64,000 bases of DNA from Veillonella sp. Its GTDB lineage: Bacteria > Bacillota > Negativicutes > Veillonellales > Veillonellaceae. Position 1 is the first letter of the stretch. Every line of letters starts with the position of its first letter. The notes beneath the pieces were generated by a model that was not told where the DNA came from, searched no databases, and worked only from the letters and a program-made list of their open reading frames with translations. The position numbers were made by a program, and so were the translations under genes. The DNA lies in NCBI RefSeq assembly GCF_018364065.1, contig NZ_JAGZMO010000011.1:1-64000 (forward strand), read 5' to 3'. Shown here piece by piece: positions 51,750 through 60,499 of this stretch.

Positions 51750-53681
51750 ATGGCGCATGAAGCGGCTGAAAAAGTATTGCAGCATTATTTCGGCTATTCC
51801 TCGTTCAGACCGGCACAGGAAGTGCCTGTAGCATCCTTATTGGCAGGGCAGGATATTCTGGCCATTATGCCGACCGGCGCGGGTAAGTCTATTTGCTTCC
51901 AAGTGCCGGCCTTATTGCGTAAAGGACTAACCATCGTATTTTCACCGCTCATTTCGCTCATGCAGGACCAGGTTCAAGGCCTGCGCTTGCAGCGGATTGC
52001 GGCGGCTTATATAAACAGCACCTTGGAGCAGGACCAGGTGGCGGCCGTCATGCGGCAGCTGCGGGCCGGGCAGATAAAGCTTCTTTATTTGGCGCCGGAG
52101 CGACTGGGGTCGGACTATTTTAAAAACTTCCTGCAACAATTGCCGATTGATCAGGTCATTATCGACGAAGCGCACTGCGTTTCCCAGTGGGGCCATGATT
52201 TCAGACCATCTTACCAGCTCATTGCTCCTTTTATTCAAAGCTTGTCTCGGCGTCCGGTTATCGGCGCCTTTACGGCCAGCGCGACACAGGAAGTAGAGCG
52301 CGATATGAAGCGGCTTTTAGGCTTGGAGAACGCCAAGGTTCATATTACGGGCTTTGACCGGCCAAATCTATCGTTCTCCGTGGTTCAGCCTGCACGGAAG
52401 TTGGAGTACATACTTCAATTTGTGGAGGCCCATAAGGATGAGAACGGCATCGTCTATTGCTCTACACGCAAGGATGTGGAGCAGATTTACGGCGAGTTGG
52501 TAAAACGAGGCTACGAAGCCGGTTATTATCATGCGGGCCTGTCCGATGAAGTGCGTAAGATACAGCAGGAGCGCTATGCGTACGATCAGGTTAAAATTAT
52601 GGTGGCCACCAGTGCATTTGGCATGGGAATCGACAAGAGTAATGTGCGCTATGTGCTTCATTACCAGATGCCGCGCAACATGGAAAGTTATTACCAGGAA
52701 GCGGGGCGCGCCGGCCGTGACGGAGGTCCGGCGGTGTGCGTGCTGCTCTACAGCGGGCGCGATGTGATGATTCACAAGTATTTGATCAACGAATCGGTGC
52801 ATGAACCGGAACGGCGCCGCATTGAAATGACGAAATTGCAGCAGATGATAAACTATTGCTTTACGGGCGAATGTTTACGAAGATATATGTTGAACTATTT
52901 CGGCGAGCCGGTGAAATGGACACATTGCAATAACTGCAGTTCCTGTAAACACCGGGCAAAGCCGCGCAATTTGACGAAAGAGGCGTCCTATATTTTCCGC
53001 GCCATTCTGGCTACGGAAGAGCGATATGGGGCGGCCATGATTGCAGATATTGTGCTGGGCAATCGGACGGACCGCGTAGTCCGTTACGGTTGGGACCGAC
53101 TGACCGTATTCGGTGCCTTGCGCGACATGGACGAGAAAGAAGTGAAAGGACTGATTCGTCAGTTTGTATCGCTGGGATATCTTCACTGTGCGACAGGGAA
53201 GTATCCGATTTTAAGTTTGGAACCGGCGGCTGAATCTGTACTGGATGGCGAAAGTGAAGTGCATGAAGTGGTGCGCCGCGTTGTGGATGTGCGGGAAGAA
53301 CCGCATCGCGGTCATGGTACAAACGGTCATGGCGCGAAAGGCCGGGGCGGTGCAGGCTCTGCCGGAAAGAGTCATGGCGGTTACAGCAACCAAGGCTATG
53401 CCGGACAAGGATTCGCCTATGGCAATCAGGGGAGTCGCGGCACAGCAGGTCCGCGCAAGAAGAGTCTCTTCGACGTGCTCCGTGAGCATCGCAAGAAGCT
53501 TAGCGAAGCTAAAAAAGTGCCACCGTACCTCATTTTCCCGGATACGGTTCTCATTGACATGGCGTCCACAAAGCCGCAAACCTTGGCGGACCTTCACAAC
53601 ATTAAAGGTGTGGGCGCGGCGAAATTACAAGAGTTCGGCCTGTCCTTCTTGGCGGTCATTAACAAGTATAATGATAAGTAA
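51750..53681 (+). CDS. recQ: ATP-dependent DNA helicase RecQ
   Basis: 643 residues from ATG 51750 (AAAGGA upstream; TTG 51732 is the alternative). Walker A MPTGAGKSICFQVPALL, motif II DEAHCVSQWGHDFRPSY, motif VI YYQEAGRAGRDG. The RQC zinc site CLRRYMLNYFGEPVKWTHCNNCSSC follows. A 50-residue Gly/His/Gln-rich linker (about 515-565) separates RQC from the C-terminal HRDC domain (LADLHNIKGVGAAKLQEFG). 3'-5' helicase in fork repair. Confidence 0.95.
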   Translation: MAHEAAEKVLQHYFGYSSFRPAQEVPVASLLAGQDILAIMPTGAGKSICFQVPALLRKGLTIVFSPLISLMQDQVQGLRLQRIAAAYINSTLEQDQVAAVMRQLRAGQIKLLYLAPERLGSDYFKNFLQQLPIDQVIIDEAHCVSQWGHDFRPSYQLIAPFIQSLSRRPVIGAFTASATQEVERDMKRLLGLENAKVHITGFDRPNLSFSVVQPARKLEYILQFVEAHKDENGIVYCSTRKDVEQIYGELVKRGYEAGYYHAGLSDEVRKIQQERYAYDQVKIMVATSAFGMGIDKSNVRYVLHYQMPRNMESYYQEAGRAGRDGGPAVCVLLYSGRDVMIHKYLINESVHEPERRRIEMTKLQQMINYCFTGECLRRYMLNYFGEPVKWTHCNNCSSCKHRAKPRNLTKEASYIFRAILATEERYGAAMIADIVLGNRTDRVVRYGWDRLTVFGALRDMDEKEVKGLIRQFVSLGYLHCATGKYPILSLEPAAESVLDGESEVHEVVRRVVDVREEPHRGHGTNGHGAKGRGGAGSAGKSHGGYSNQGYAGQGFAYGNQGSRGTAGPRKKSLFDVLREHRKKLSEAKKVPPYLIFPDTVLIDMASTKPQTLADLHNIKGVGAAKLQEFGLSFLAVINKYNDK

Positions 53682-53700
53682 GATGCAAAGTAAGCTAAAA

Positions 53701-53783
53701 AGTCAGATAATAAATAAGATAGCGAGTTAGATAATAATAAAATAGCGATTTAGATAACGACTAAGATAACCAATAAGATAGAA
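53701..53783. repeat. 12-bp tandem repeat, 7 copies
   Basis: AGTCAGATAATA, AATAAGATAGCG, AGTTAGATAATA, ATAAAATAGCG, ATTTAGATAACG, ACTAAGATAACC, AATAAGATAGAA; one copy is a base short. The block starts about 20 bases after recQ. A looser GGAATAGATTCTGGATT-like repetition continues at about 53808-53868. Confidence 0.88.
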
Positions 53784-53880
53784 GAATGTATATAGTTTTT
53801 TCTAGCTTGGGAATAGATTCTGGATTTTGGATGGATTCCAAATTTGGAACAGATTATAGATTTGAGCGGAGGAGGCCCTT

Positions 53881-54672
53881 ATGAGTTCTGCAGATACACA
53901 ATATTTAGGAATAATTGAGCGCATTTTAAAAGACGGCTATTACGCCAACAATCGCACGGGGATTCCTACGTATAAATTGGCCCATCAGGTAATGCAATTT
54001 GATGTGGCGGAAGAATTTCCCATTTTAACAACAAAATTTGTGGCCTTTAAAACGGCGTTAAAAGAATTATTATGGATCTGGCAAAAACAGAGCAATGATG
54101 TGAAAGAGTTGCAGGCCATGGGCGTTCATGTGTGGGATGAATGGATGCGCGAAGACGGCACTATCGGCAAAGCCTATGGTTACCAACTGGCCAAATACAA
54201 ACAGGTGGACAACTTGCTTCGCATGATTAAAGAAGATCCGCAGAGCCGCCGCATGATTGTGACCCTGTGGAATATTGAAGATTTACCGGATATGGCGTTA
54301 CAGCCATGTGCGTATGAAACATTGTGGGATGTGGAAGGTGACCGCTTGAACTGCATGCTCATTCAGCGCAGCGGCGATATGGGCCTTGGCGTGCCGTTCA
54401 ACATGACGCAGTATGCCACACTTCTTTGCCTCATCGCGCAGGTAAGCGGGCTTAAACCGGGGCGCTTTACCCATGTCATCAACAATGCACACATTTACGA
54501 AAATCATTTGGAAGCATTGAAAACACAGCTGGCCCGTCGTGACCAGGCATTGGCGGCACCTAAGATTTGGGTAAATCCGGACTTGAAGGATTTCTACGCA
54601 ATCACACCTGACGATGTAAAATTGGAAGGATACGAACATCTGGGTAAATTGCCGATGGATGTAGCAGTATAA
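53881..54672 (+). CDS. thyA: thymidylate synthase
   Basis: dUMP plus methylene-THF to dTMP and DHF. 263 residues. YANNRTGIPT (phosphate-binding Arg), catalytic Cys143 in LQPCAYETLWD, QRSGDMGLGVPFNMTQYA and HVINNAHIYENHLEALK. The active-site segment is PCAYET rather than the common PPCH, so it belongs to a divergent ThyA branch. GGAGGAGG lies upstream. DHFR follows, supplying the folate cycle. Confidence 0.94.
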   Translation: MSSADTQYLGIIERILKDGYYANNRTGIPTYKLAHQVMQFDVAEEFPILTTKFVAFKTALKELLWIWQKQSNDVKELQAMGVHVWDEWMREDGTIGKAYGYQLAKYKQVDNLLRMIKEDPQSRRMIVTLWNIEDLPDMALQPCAYETLWDVEGDRLNCMLIQRSGDMGLGVPFNMTQYATLLCLIAQVSGLKPGRFTHVINNAHIYENHLEALKTQLARRDQALAAPKIWVNPDLKDFYAITPDDVKLEGYEHLGKLPMDVAV

Positions 54673-54718
54673 GAAGCAGTGAGTTATGTTATCATTACGC
54701 TATTATATAGTGAATTAC

Positions 54719-54776
54719 GTAGTATTATATACCGATAAATTCAGTAGTATCATATACTGATAAATTCAGATAAATT
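54719..54776. repeat. 25-bp tandem repeat, 2 copies plus a partial
   Basis: Copies at 54719-54743 and 54744-54768 differ at two positions (both begin GTAGTAT and end GATAAATTCA). A partial GATAAATT follows. Non-coding, between thyA and folA. Confidence 0.9.
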
Positions 54777-54811
54777 GGGAATAGGGATTAAACAGGTTAT
54801 GGAGGTTTACC

Positions 54812-55300
54812 ATGTTAGCGATGATTGTGGCTAAGGCCGCCAATAATGTGATTGGCAAAGACAACCAATTGATTTGGTACATTTCGAAGGATTTGCAGCA
54901 TTTTAAATTACTCACGTCCGGTCATGTTATTATCATGGGGCGGAAAACATTGGAATCATTGCCAAAGTTGTTGCCGAATCGTGAACATTGGGTAGTAACC
55001 CGTCAGGCCGACTACGTACCGCCTTATGAAGGGGTGCGCGTTTTCCACAGCCCGGAAGAAGCGGCTGAAGCGGCCAATGCTGTGAAAGACATAACCTTCT
55101 GCATCGGCGGTGCCGAAATGTATAAGGCTTTCATGCCGTATGCAGACCGTCTCTATGTGACTGAAATTTTTCAGGACTTCGAAGGCGATGCAGTTTTCCC
55201 TGAAATAGATCGTGATGTATTTATGGAGTCCGCACGACAGACGGGCAACGATGAAACGGACGAGTTGAAATTTGATTTTGTAATATATAGCCGCGTTTAA
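54812..55300 (+). CDS. folA: dihydrofolate reductase
   Basis: DHF plus NADPH to THF, needed to recycle the ThyA product. 162 residues. LAMIVAKAANNVIGKDNQLIW, the substrate Asp in SKDLQHFK, MGRKTLESLPKLLPNREHWVVTR and FCIGGAEMYKAFMPYADRLYVTEI. TGGAGG lies upstream. It follows thyA across a repeat-bearing 139-base gap and precedes tex by 29 bases. Confidence 0.95.
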   Translation: MLAMIVAKAANNVIGKDNQLIWYISKDLQHFKLLTSGHVIIMGRKTLESLPKLLPNREHWVVTRQADYVPPYEGVRVFHSPEEAAEAANAVKDITFCIGGAEMYKAFMPYADRLYVTEIFQDFEGDAVFPEIDRDVFMESARQTGNDETDELKFDFVIYSRV

Positions 55301-55329
55301 GCGCCTATAGCTAAAGGAGTTAGTAGTAC

Positions 55330-57822
55330 ATGTTAGAAAAAATGGCTCACCACATTGCCGGTGAACTGGGTGTAAAAGATTGGCAGGTAAAAGTAGCAGT
55401 AGAGCTGATGGATGAAGGTAATACGGTACCTTTTATCGCCCGTTACCGCAAGGAAAAAACCGGTGAATTGAAGGACGAACAATTACGCGAAATTGAAGAA
55501 CGCATTAAATATCTGCGCAATTTGGAAAGTCGCCGCGAAGAAATCGTGCGCTCCATTACGGAACAGGAAAAGATGACGCCTGAATTGGCAGCCCAGTTGG
55601 AAGGGGCTATGAAGCTTCAGGAACTGGAAGATTTGTATTTGCCATATCGCCCGAAAAAGCGTACCCGTGCGTCCATTGCTCGCGAAGCGGGCTTGGAACC
55701 GCTTGCGGACTTGATTTGCCAGACCGGCAAAGAGCGTACGGAAAGTGCGGAAGAATTAGCCGCTCCGTTTGTAAATGAAACGGTGGAAACGACGGAAGCC
55801 GCCTTACAAGGGGCTATGGATATTTTGGCGGAAGATATCAGTGATCGTGCTGACTTGCGCGCTTATTTGCGTGAAGCAATCTGGAATAAGGACACCATTG
55901 CGGCCGCTTTGACCGGTGATGATGAAGAAGTGAAAAAGGGCTTCCTTCAGTACGCTGAATACGAAGAACAGATTCACCAGATGCCATCCCACCGTATCTT
56001 GGCTATTAATCGCGGCGAGAAATTGGGCGCCCTTAAAGTAACGTTAAAAGCAAATGACGAAGCATACATTGCGTATATTATCGGCAAGTTGCCAAATGAC
56101 GGAGCGCCTGCTATGGCTCCGTACAAAGAAGCGGCTGCCGCCGATGCATACAAACGCCTGATTTTACCTGCATTGGAACGTGAAATCAGAAAGACGTTGA
56201 CGGAAAATGCGGATGAGCAGGCTATTAAAGTATTCGGTACGAACTTGCGCAACTTGCTGCTGCAGCCACCATTGGCAGGCCATGTAATTATGGGCTTGGA
56301 TCCGGGCTATCGCATGGGCTGTAAAATGGCGATTATCGATGCGCAGGGGAATGTACTCGACCAGGGCATTTACCATTTAACATCCGGCGAACGGGGCAAA
56401 GAAGCGGCCAAAGCGGATATGCCGAAACGCATTCGCAAGTGGAAGGTTACGCTCATCTCCATCGGTAACGGTACAGCATCGTATGAAACAGAACAATTCG
56501 TGTCCAATCTGATTGAAGAAGAAGGCTTGGACTGCCACTATATTATTACGAACGAAGCGGGCGCGTCCGTTTACTCCGCGTCGAAATTGGCGATTGAAGA
56601 ATTGCCTGACCTGGACGTATCTATCCGCGGTGCTGTTTCGATTGCGCGCCGTGTGCAGGATCCGTTGGCGGAAGCCGTTAAAATTGATCCTAAGTCGATT
56701 GGTGTCGGTCAATACCAGCACGACGTAAACCAGAAACAGTTGACAGCAACACTTGATCAAGTGGTAGAAACCGTAGTTAACCATGTAGGTGTTGAACTTA
56801 ACACCGCATCGCCGGCCATTTTACAACATGTGGCAGGTATTAGCGGTACTGTGGCGGGCAACATCGTGGAATACCGCAAAGAAGTAGGTACTTTCACATC
56901 CCGTAAGGAACTTCTTAAAGTTAAACGCTTAGGACCGGCCGCATTTACTCAATGCGCGGGCTTCCTTCGCATTAAGGACAGTGTGAATCCGTTGGATAAT
57001 ACACCGGTGCATCCGGAATCGTACGGCATTGCAGAAGCCATCATTAATCACTTGGGCTTCCAATTGGCACAGCTCACTGATAAAACGGCCCATCAGGCAC
57101 TACTTGGCAAATTGGCGGACGTTGATGCGGAACAACTGGCTGCACAGCTCGATGCCGGTGTGCCTACAGTGCGCGACATTTTAGAGGCCTTGGCAAAACC
57201 GGGTCGCGACCCTCGCGAAGATTTGCCGGCCCCAATGACTCGCAAGCACATCATGAGCTTGGAAGACGTGAAAGTAGGGACCGTAGTTAAAGGTACTGTT
57301 CACAACGTAGTCGACTTCGGCGCTTTCGTCGACTTCGGCCTCAAAGTAAACGGTCTCTTGCACCGCAGTGAATTCTGCCGACGCAATCAGCACCCGTCCG
57401 ACGTATTGGCCGTAGGTGATATTATTGAAGCGGAAATTATTTCCGTAGAACCGGAACGCAATCGTATCGGTCTGTCTATGAAGAGCTTGCGCGACAAAGA
57501 AAAAGGGCAAAACGGTTCTCGTGAAGAGGGCAATGATTCGAATGAAGCGGGCCGCAATAATCGTCGCCGCAATACGGGCAATGGTGAAGGGGCTCAAGGC
57601 AATGACGGCGAAGGCCGTCGCAATAACCGCCGCAGCGGCGAGCGCAATGAACAGCGACGCAATGGCGGTAACGGCGATCAACAAGGTCAGAATAGAAACC
57701 GCGATAATCGTGATAATCGTAACAACCGAAATAACCGCAACAATCGCGGCAATAACAAACGCCGGGAAGCGGAACCATTTGTTAATAACAATATAACCAT
57801 TACGTACAGCAAGAAGAAATAA
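55330..57822 (+). CDS. tex: Tex-family S1 RNA-binding protein with long disordered tail
   Basis: 830 residues. Tex_N domain at the start (VPFIARYRKEKTGELKDEQLREIEER), YqgF-like nuclease fold with GLDPGYRMGCKMAIID, helix-hairpin-helix (ISGTVAGNIVEYRKEVGTF), then S1 domain at about 640-715 (GTVVKGTVHNVVDFGAFVDFGLKVNGLLH). About 100 residues of Asn/Arg/Gly-rich low complexity follow (NRDNRDNRNNRNNRN and similar), far beyond the family core. Tex proteins affect transcription and RNA metabolism. AAAGGAG lies upstream. Confidence 0.95.
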   Translation: MLEKMAHHIAGELGVKDWQVKVAVELMDEGNTVPFIARYRKEKTGELKDEQLREIEERIKYLRNLESRREEIVRSITEQEKMTPELAAQLEGAMKLQELEDLYLPYRPKKRTRASIAREAGLEPLADLICQTGKERTESAEELAAPFVNETVETTEAALQGAMDILAEDISDRADLRAYLREAIWNKDTIAAALTGDDEEVKKGFLQYAEYEEQIHQMPSHRILAINRGEKLGALKVTLKANDEAYIAYIIGKLPNDGAPAMAPYKEAAAADAYKRLILPALEREIRKTLTENADEQAIKVFGTNLRNLLLQPPLAGHVIMGLDPGYRMGCKMAIIDAQGNVLDQGIYHLTSGERGKEAAKADMPKRIRKWKVTLISIGNGTASYETEQFVSNLIEEEGLDCHYIITNEAGASVYSASKLAIEELPDLDVSIRGAVSIARRVQDPLAEAVKIDPKSIGVGQYQHDVNQKQLTATLDQVVETVVNHVGVELNTASPAILQHVAGISGTVAGNIVEYRKEVGTFTSRKELLKVKRLGPAAFTQCAGFLRIKDSVNPLDNTPVHPESYGIAEAIINHLGFQLAQLTDKTAHQALLGKLADVDAEQLAAQLDAGVPTVRDILEALAKPGRDPREDLPAPMTRKHIMSLEDVKVGTVVKGTVHNVVDFGAFVDFGLKVNGLLHRSEFCRRNQHPSDVLAVGDIIEAEIISVEPERNRIGLSMKSLRDKEKGQNGSREEGNDSNEAGRNNRRRNTGNGEGAQGNDGEGRRNNRRSGERNEQRRNGGNGDQQGQNRNRDNRDNRNNRNNRNNRGNNKRREAEPFVNNNITITYSKKK

Positions 57823-57850
57823 ATTCTGCTCGTAAAGGTTGAAAGACATA

Positions 57851-57893
57851 ATAGCCAAACCAGAAATTATCTATTCCGGTTTGGCTATTGGTG
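57851..57893 (+). terminator. terminator after tex
   Basis: AATAGCCAAACC / GGTTTGGCTATT, 12-bp stem with a 16-base loop. T tract weak (GGTGTTT). Its right arm overlaps the next promoter. Confidence 0.6.
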
Positions 57894-57910
57894 TTTACTT
57901 GTGATATAAT
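57882..57910 (+). promoter_or_regulatory. promoter of the DEAD-box helicase gene
   Basis: TGGCTA (57882-57887), 17-base spacer, TATAAT (57905-57910) with extended -10 TGA. Confidence 0.5.
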
Positions 57911-57998
57911 GAATAATACGTCAATTTAGATTTATAGAATATATTTACATATTACCTTTAGAAAAAAGGCTTTATTATAAGGAGGACTCATATAGTTC

Positions 57999-59576
57999 AT
58001 GCTTGAAAAATTTGAAGAATTACAGATTAGTGAACCCATATTGCGTGCGTTAAATGATATGGGGTTTGAAGAACCTACGCCAATTCAACAGGAAGCAATC
58101 CCTGTAGCTATGAGCGGTCTCGATATGATCGGACAGGCTCAGACAGGTACCGGTAAAACGGCGGCCTTCGGTATTCCCGCTTTAGAACAAGTGGACGAAC
58201 AGTTACGGGCTGTACAGGTATTGATTTTATCGCCAACTCGCGAACTGGCCATCCAAGTAGCGGAAGAGCTGAACAAGATGGCACAGCATACGCAGATCCA
58301 GGCGTTACCTATTTATGGCGGACAGGATATTCAACGTCAATTCCGTAGTCTTCGCAAGAATCCTCAGATTATCGTAGCAACTCCGGGCCGTTTGATGGAC
58401 CATATGGAACGCGGCTCTGTAAGCTTTGACAAAGTACGCGTTGTAGTACTCGACGAAGCGGACGAAATGCTCAACATGGGATTCGTAGATGATATTAATA
58501 AGATTTTAAGTGCTGTACCTGAAGCGCGTCAGACATTGCTATTCTCTGCGACTATGCCGCCGGCAATTCAGGCTTTAGCTGAAAATTACTTAAAAGAACC
58601 ACGCCTTATCCGCATGAAACCGACACAGGTAACAATGGACCTGATCGAACAGTACTACATTGAAGTACAGGATCGTCAGAAGTTCGACTTGCTCTGTCGC
58701 TTACTCGACATGCAGGCTCCTGAGCTGGCTATCGTGTTCGGCCGTACAAAACGTCGTGTTGACGAAGTGACCGAAGGTCTTAAAAAACGCGGCTACATGG
58801 CGGAAGGTATTCACGGCGACTTGTCTCAGCAGAAACGCGACAGCGTTATCCGTCAGTTCCGTGAAGGCACAATCGATATTCTCGTAGCTACCGACGTGGC
58901 TGCCCGCGGTCTCGACATTAGCGGTGTAACTCACGTTTACAACTACGACTTACCGCAAGACCCTGAAAGCTATGTACACCGTGTAGGTCGTACCGGTCGT
59001 GCCGGTAAAGCCGGTATGGCAAATACATTCGTTATCCCTCGTGAAATGGAACATTTACATGCCATTGAACGTTTGACGAAACGTAAGATTGCCCGCCGTC
59101 GTGCTCCATCCTTGGGCGAAGTTCTTGAAGGTCAGCAGAAATTAGCTGTTCAGAGCCTCATTCACATGGTGGATGACACTGAAAACTTGAAAGAATATCG
59201 CGCCAGTGCGGAAGAATTGTTGAATGATCTTGACTCTGTATCCTTGGTGGCTGCAGCCATTAAGTTGCTCACGAAAGAGCCTGATACAACACCGGTTAAG
59301 ATTACAGAAGAAGCACCGCTTCGCGTTCGTAAGAAACGTACTTTCGGTAAAGATTCCCGCCGTCGTGACGGTCAGCGCAACAGCCGCTACTCCAACCGTC
59401 GCAGCGACAACCGCGGTGAAGGCCGTAAAGGTGATTCTTATGAAGGCCGCAAGTTCCGTGGTGATTCTCACGGCAACCGCAATCGCAAAGGCAACGGCTA
59501 TAACCGTCGCAATGAAGAAGGTAATAAAAACCGCAACTCCCAGAGCGGCGCGTTCAAACCTTATTTCAAAGACTAA
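57999..59576 (+). CDS. cshA: DEAD-box RNA helicase (CshA-like)
   Basis: 525 residues. Q motif FEEPTPIQQEAIP, Walker A AQTGTGKTAAF, PTRELAIQV, DEADEMLNMGF, SATMP, ATDVAARGLDI and HRVGRTGRAG. After about residue 445 comes a basic Arg/Asn/Gly-rich tail (RRDGQRNSRYSNRRSDNRGE), like that of tex just upstream. GGAGG is 13 bases before ATG 57999, which is long. An in-frame TAG at 57993 rules out an earlier start. Likely part of the RNA decay machinery and active in cold. Confidence 0.94.
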   Translation: MLEKFEELQISEPILRALNDMGFEEPTPIQQEAIPVAMSGLDMIGQAQTGTGKTAAFGIPALEQVDEQLRAVQVLILSPTRELAIQVAEELNKMAQHTQIQALPIYGGQDIQRQFRSLRKNPQIIVATPGRLMDHMERGSVSFDKVRVVVLDEADEMLNMGFVDDINKILSAVPEARQTLLFSATMPPAIQALAENYLKEPRLIRMKPTQVTMDLIEQYYIEVQDRQKFDLLCRLLDMQAPELAIVFGRTKRRVDEVTEGLKKRGYMAEGIHGDLSQQKRDSVIRQFREGTIDILVATDVAARGLDISGVTHVYNYDLPQDPESYVHRVGRTGRAGKAGMANTFVIPREMEHLHAIERLTKRKIARRRAPSLGEVLEGQQKLAVQSLIHMVDDTENLKEYRASAEELLNDLDSVSLVAAAIKLLTKEPDTTPVKITEEAPLRVRKKRTFGKDSRRRDGQRNSRYSNRRSDNRGEGRKGDSYEGRKFRGDSHGNRNRKGNGYNRRNEEGNKNRNSQSGAFKPYFKD

Positions 59577-59589
59577 GTTTTTAACGGAA

Positions 59590-59637
59590 AATCAGTTAGC
59601 TCTATTATATAACAAGGCTAACTGATTGCCTGTTTTT
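59590..59637 (+). terminator. terminator after the DEAD-box helicase gene
   Basis: AATCAGTTAGC / GCTAACTGATT, 11-bp stem with 16-base loop, then GCCTGTTTTT. Confidence 0.7.
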
Positions 59638-59726
59638 ATACAACTAAATACTAATTTTAAACGACCATATGTAACTCTATCTCCATGATGTCCGTACTAT
59701 TTACGTATGTCTACTTAGGCGGTATC

Positions 59727-59755
59727 TTGCAAAAATAGACTAACTTTGCTATAAT
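59727..59755 (+). promoter_or_regulatory. promoter of perR
   Basis: TTGCAA (59727-59732), 17-base spacer, TATAAT (59750-59755) with extended -10 TGC. The start site falls at about 59762, inside the palindrome that follows. Confidence 0.78.
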
Positions 59756-59760
59756 TATTT

Positions 59761-59779
59761 AACAATAATTATTATTGTT
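59761..59779. promoter_or_regulatory. Per/Fur box over the perR start site
   Basis: AACAATAATTATTATTGTT is a perfect 9-1-9 inverted repeat. Its centre AATAATTATTATT shares 11 of 15 positions with the Bacillus Per box TTATAATNATTATAA. It lies at about +1 of the perR promoter, so binding would block transcription: autoregulation. Confidence 0.68.
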
Positions 59780-59858
59780 TACTAATTAATGTTGTTATAA
59801 ATTAGTGGTACTAAGTAGTGCGTATTTTATTTTAATCCGAGTGGAGAGGTTGATTCAT

Positions 59859-60278
59859 ATGGATATTGCACAAAAATTACGTTCTGAGGGCTTTAAAGTA
59901 ACTCCTCAACGAATTGCAATCTACCAAGTGCTTTATGGGCAAAATGAGCATCCAACTGCGGAAATGATTTACCAAAGTTTGCGCAACGAGCATCCAACAA
60001 TGAGTTTGGCTACCGTATACAAGACGATGGAAATTTTTGAAAAAATCGGCCTTGTAAAAGTACTAGACATTGGCGACGAATGCAGTCGTTACGATTGGGA
60101 TACTCATAACCACCCACATTTGCGTTGTACCGTTTGCAACCGCGTTGACGACTTAGACGGCATGGAAATGGAAGACATGTTCCATGAAGTGGAAATGCTA
60201 AGTCAATATAAAGTAACAGGACAACAAATTACATTTGAAGGTGTGTGTCCGGATTGTCAGCGTAAAGACGCGCATTAA
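59859..60278 (+). CDS. perR: Fur-family regulator, PerR-like
   Basis: 139 residues from ATG 59859 (GGAGAGG upstream). Winged HTH with KVTPQRIAIYQVLYG and HPTMSLATVYKTMEIFEKIG. Zinc site Cys90/93 and Cys130/133. Possible regulatory metal site His31, Asp79, His85, His87 and Asp98. Asp79 in SRYDWDTHNH matches the PerR residue rather than Fur, so peroxide sensing by metal-catalysed oxidation is likely. The metal identity is not provable from sequence. Confidence 0.82.
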   Translation: MDIAQKLRSEGFKVTPQRIAIYQVLYGQNEHPTAEMIYQSLRNEHPTMSLATVYKTMEIFEKIGLVKVLDIGDECSRYDWDTHNHPHLRCTVCNRVDDLDGMEMEDMFHEVEMLSQYKVTGQQITFEGVCPDCQRKDAH

Positions 60279-60342
60279 TTTGATGCATGCATTTTACGTG
60301 TCATAATAGACACATGGACATATATGTTTAAAGTAGTACATT

Positions 60343-60367
60343 AAAAGAGCCGCAAGGCTCTTTTTTG
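60343..60367 (+). terminator. terminator after perR
   Basis: AAAAGAGCC-GCAA-GGCTCTTTTTT; strong stem and T run. Confidence 0.93.
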
Positions 60368-60499
60368 TTATATACTAATGAGTGTGAGTCATTTTTGAAG
60401 TGTGACTCCTTTGAAATACGGATGAATCAGCTTAATCAGTTTGGGCTGTTTTTATACATAACGTGATTTTAGAAGAATGTTTTTATATAAGGAGACAAT

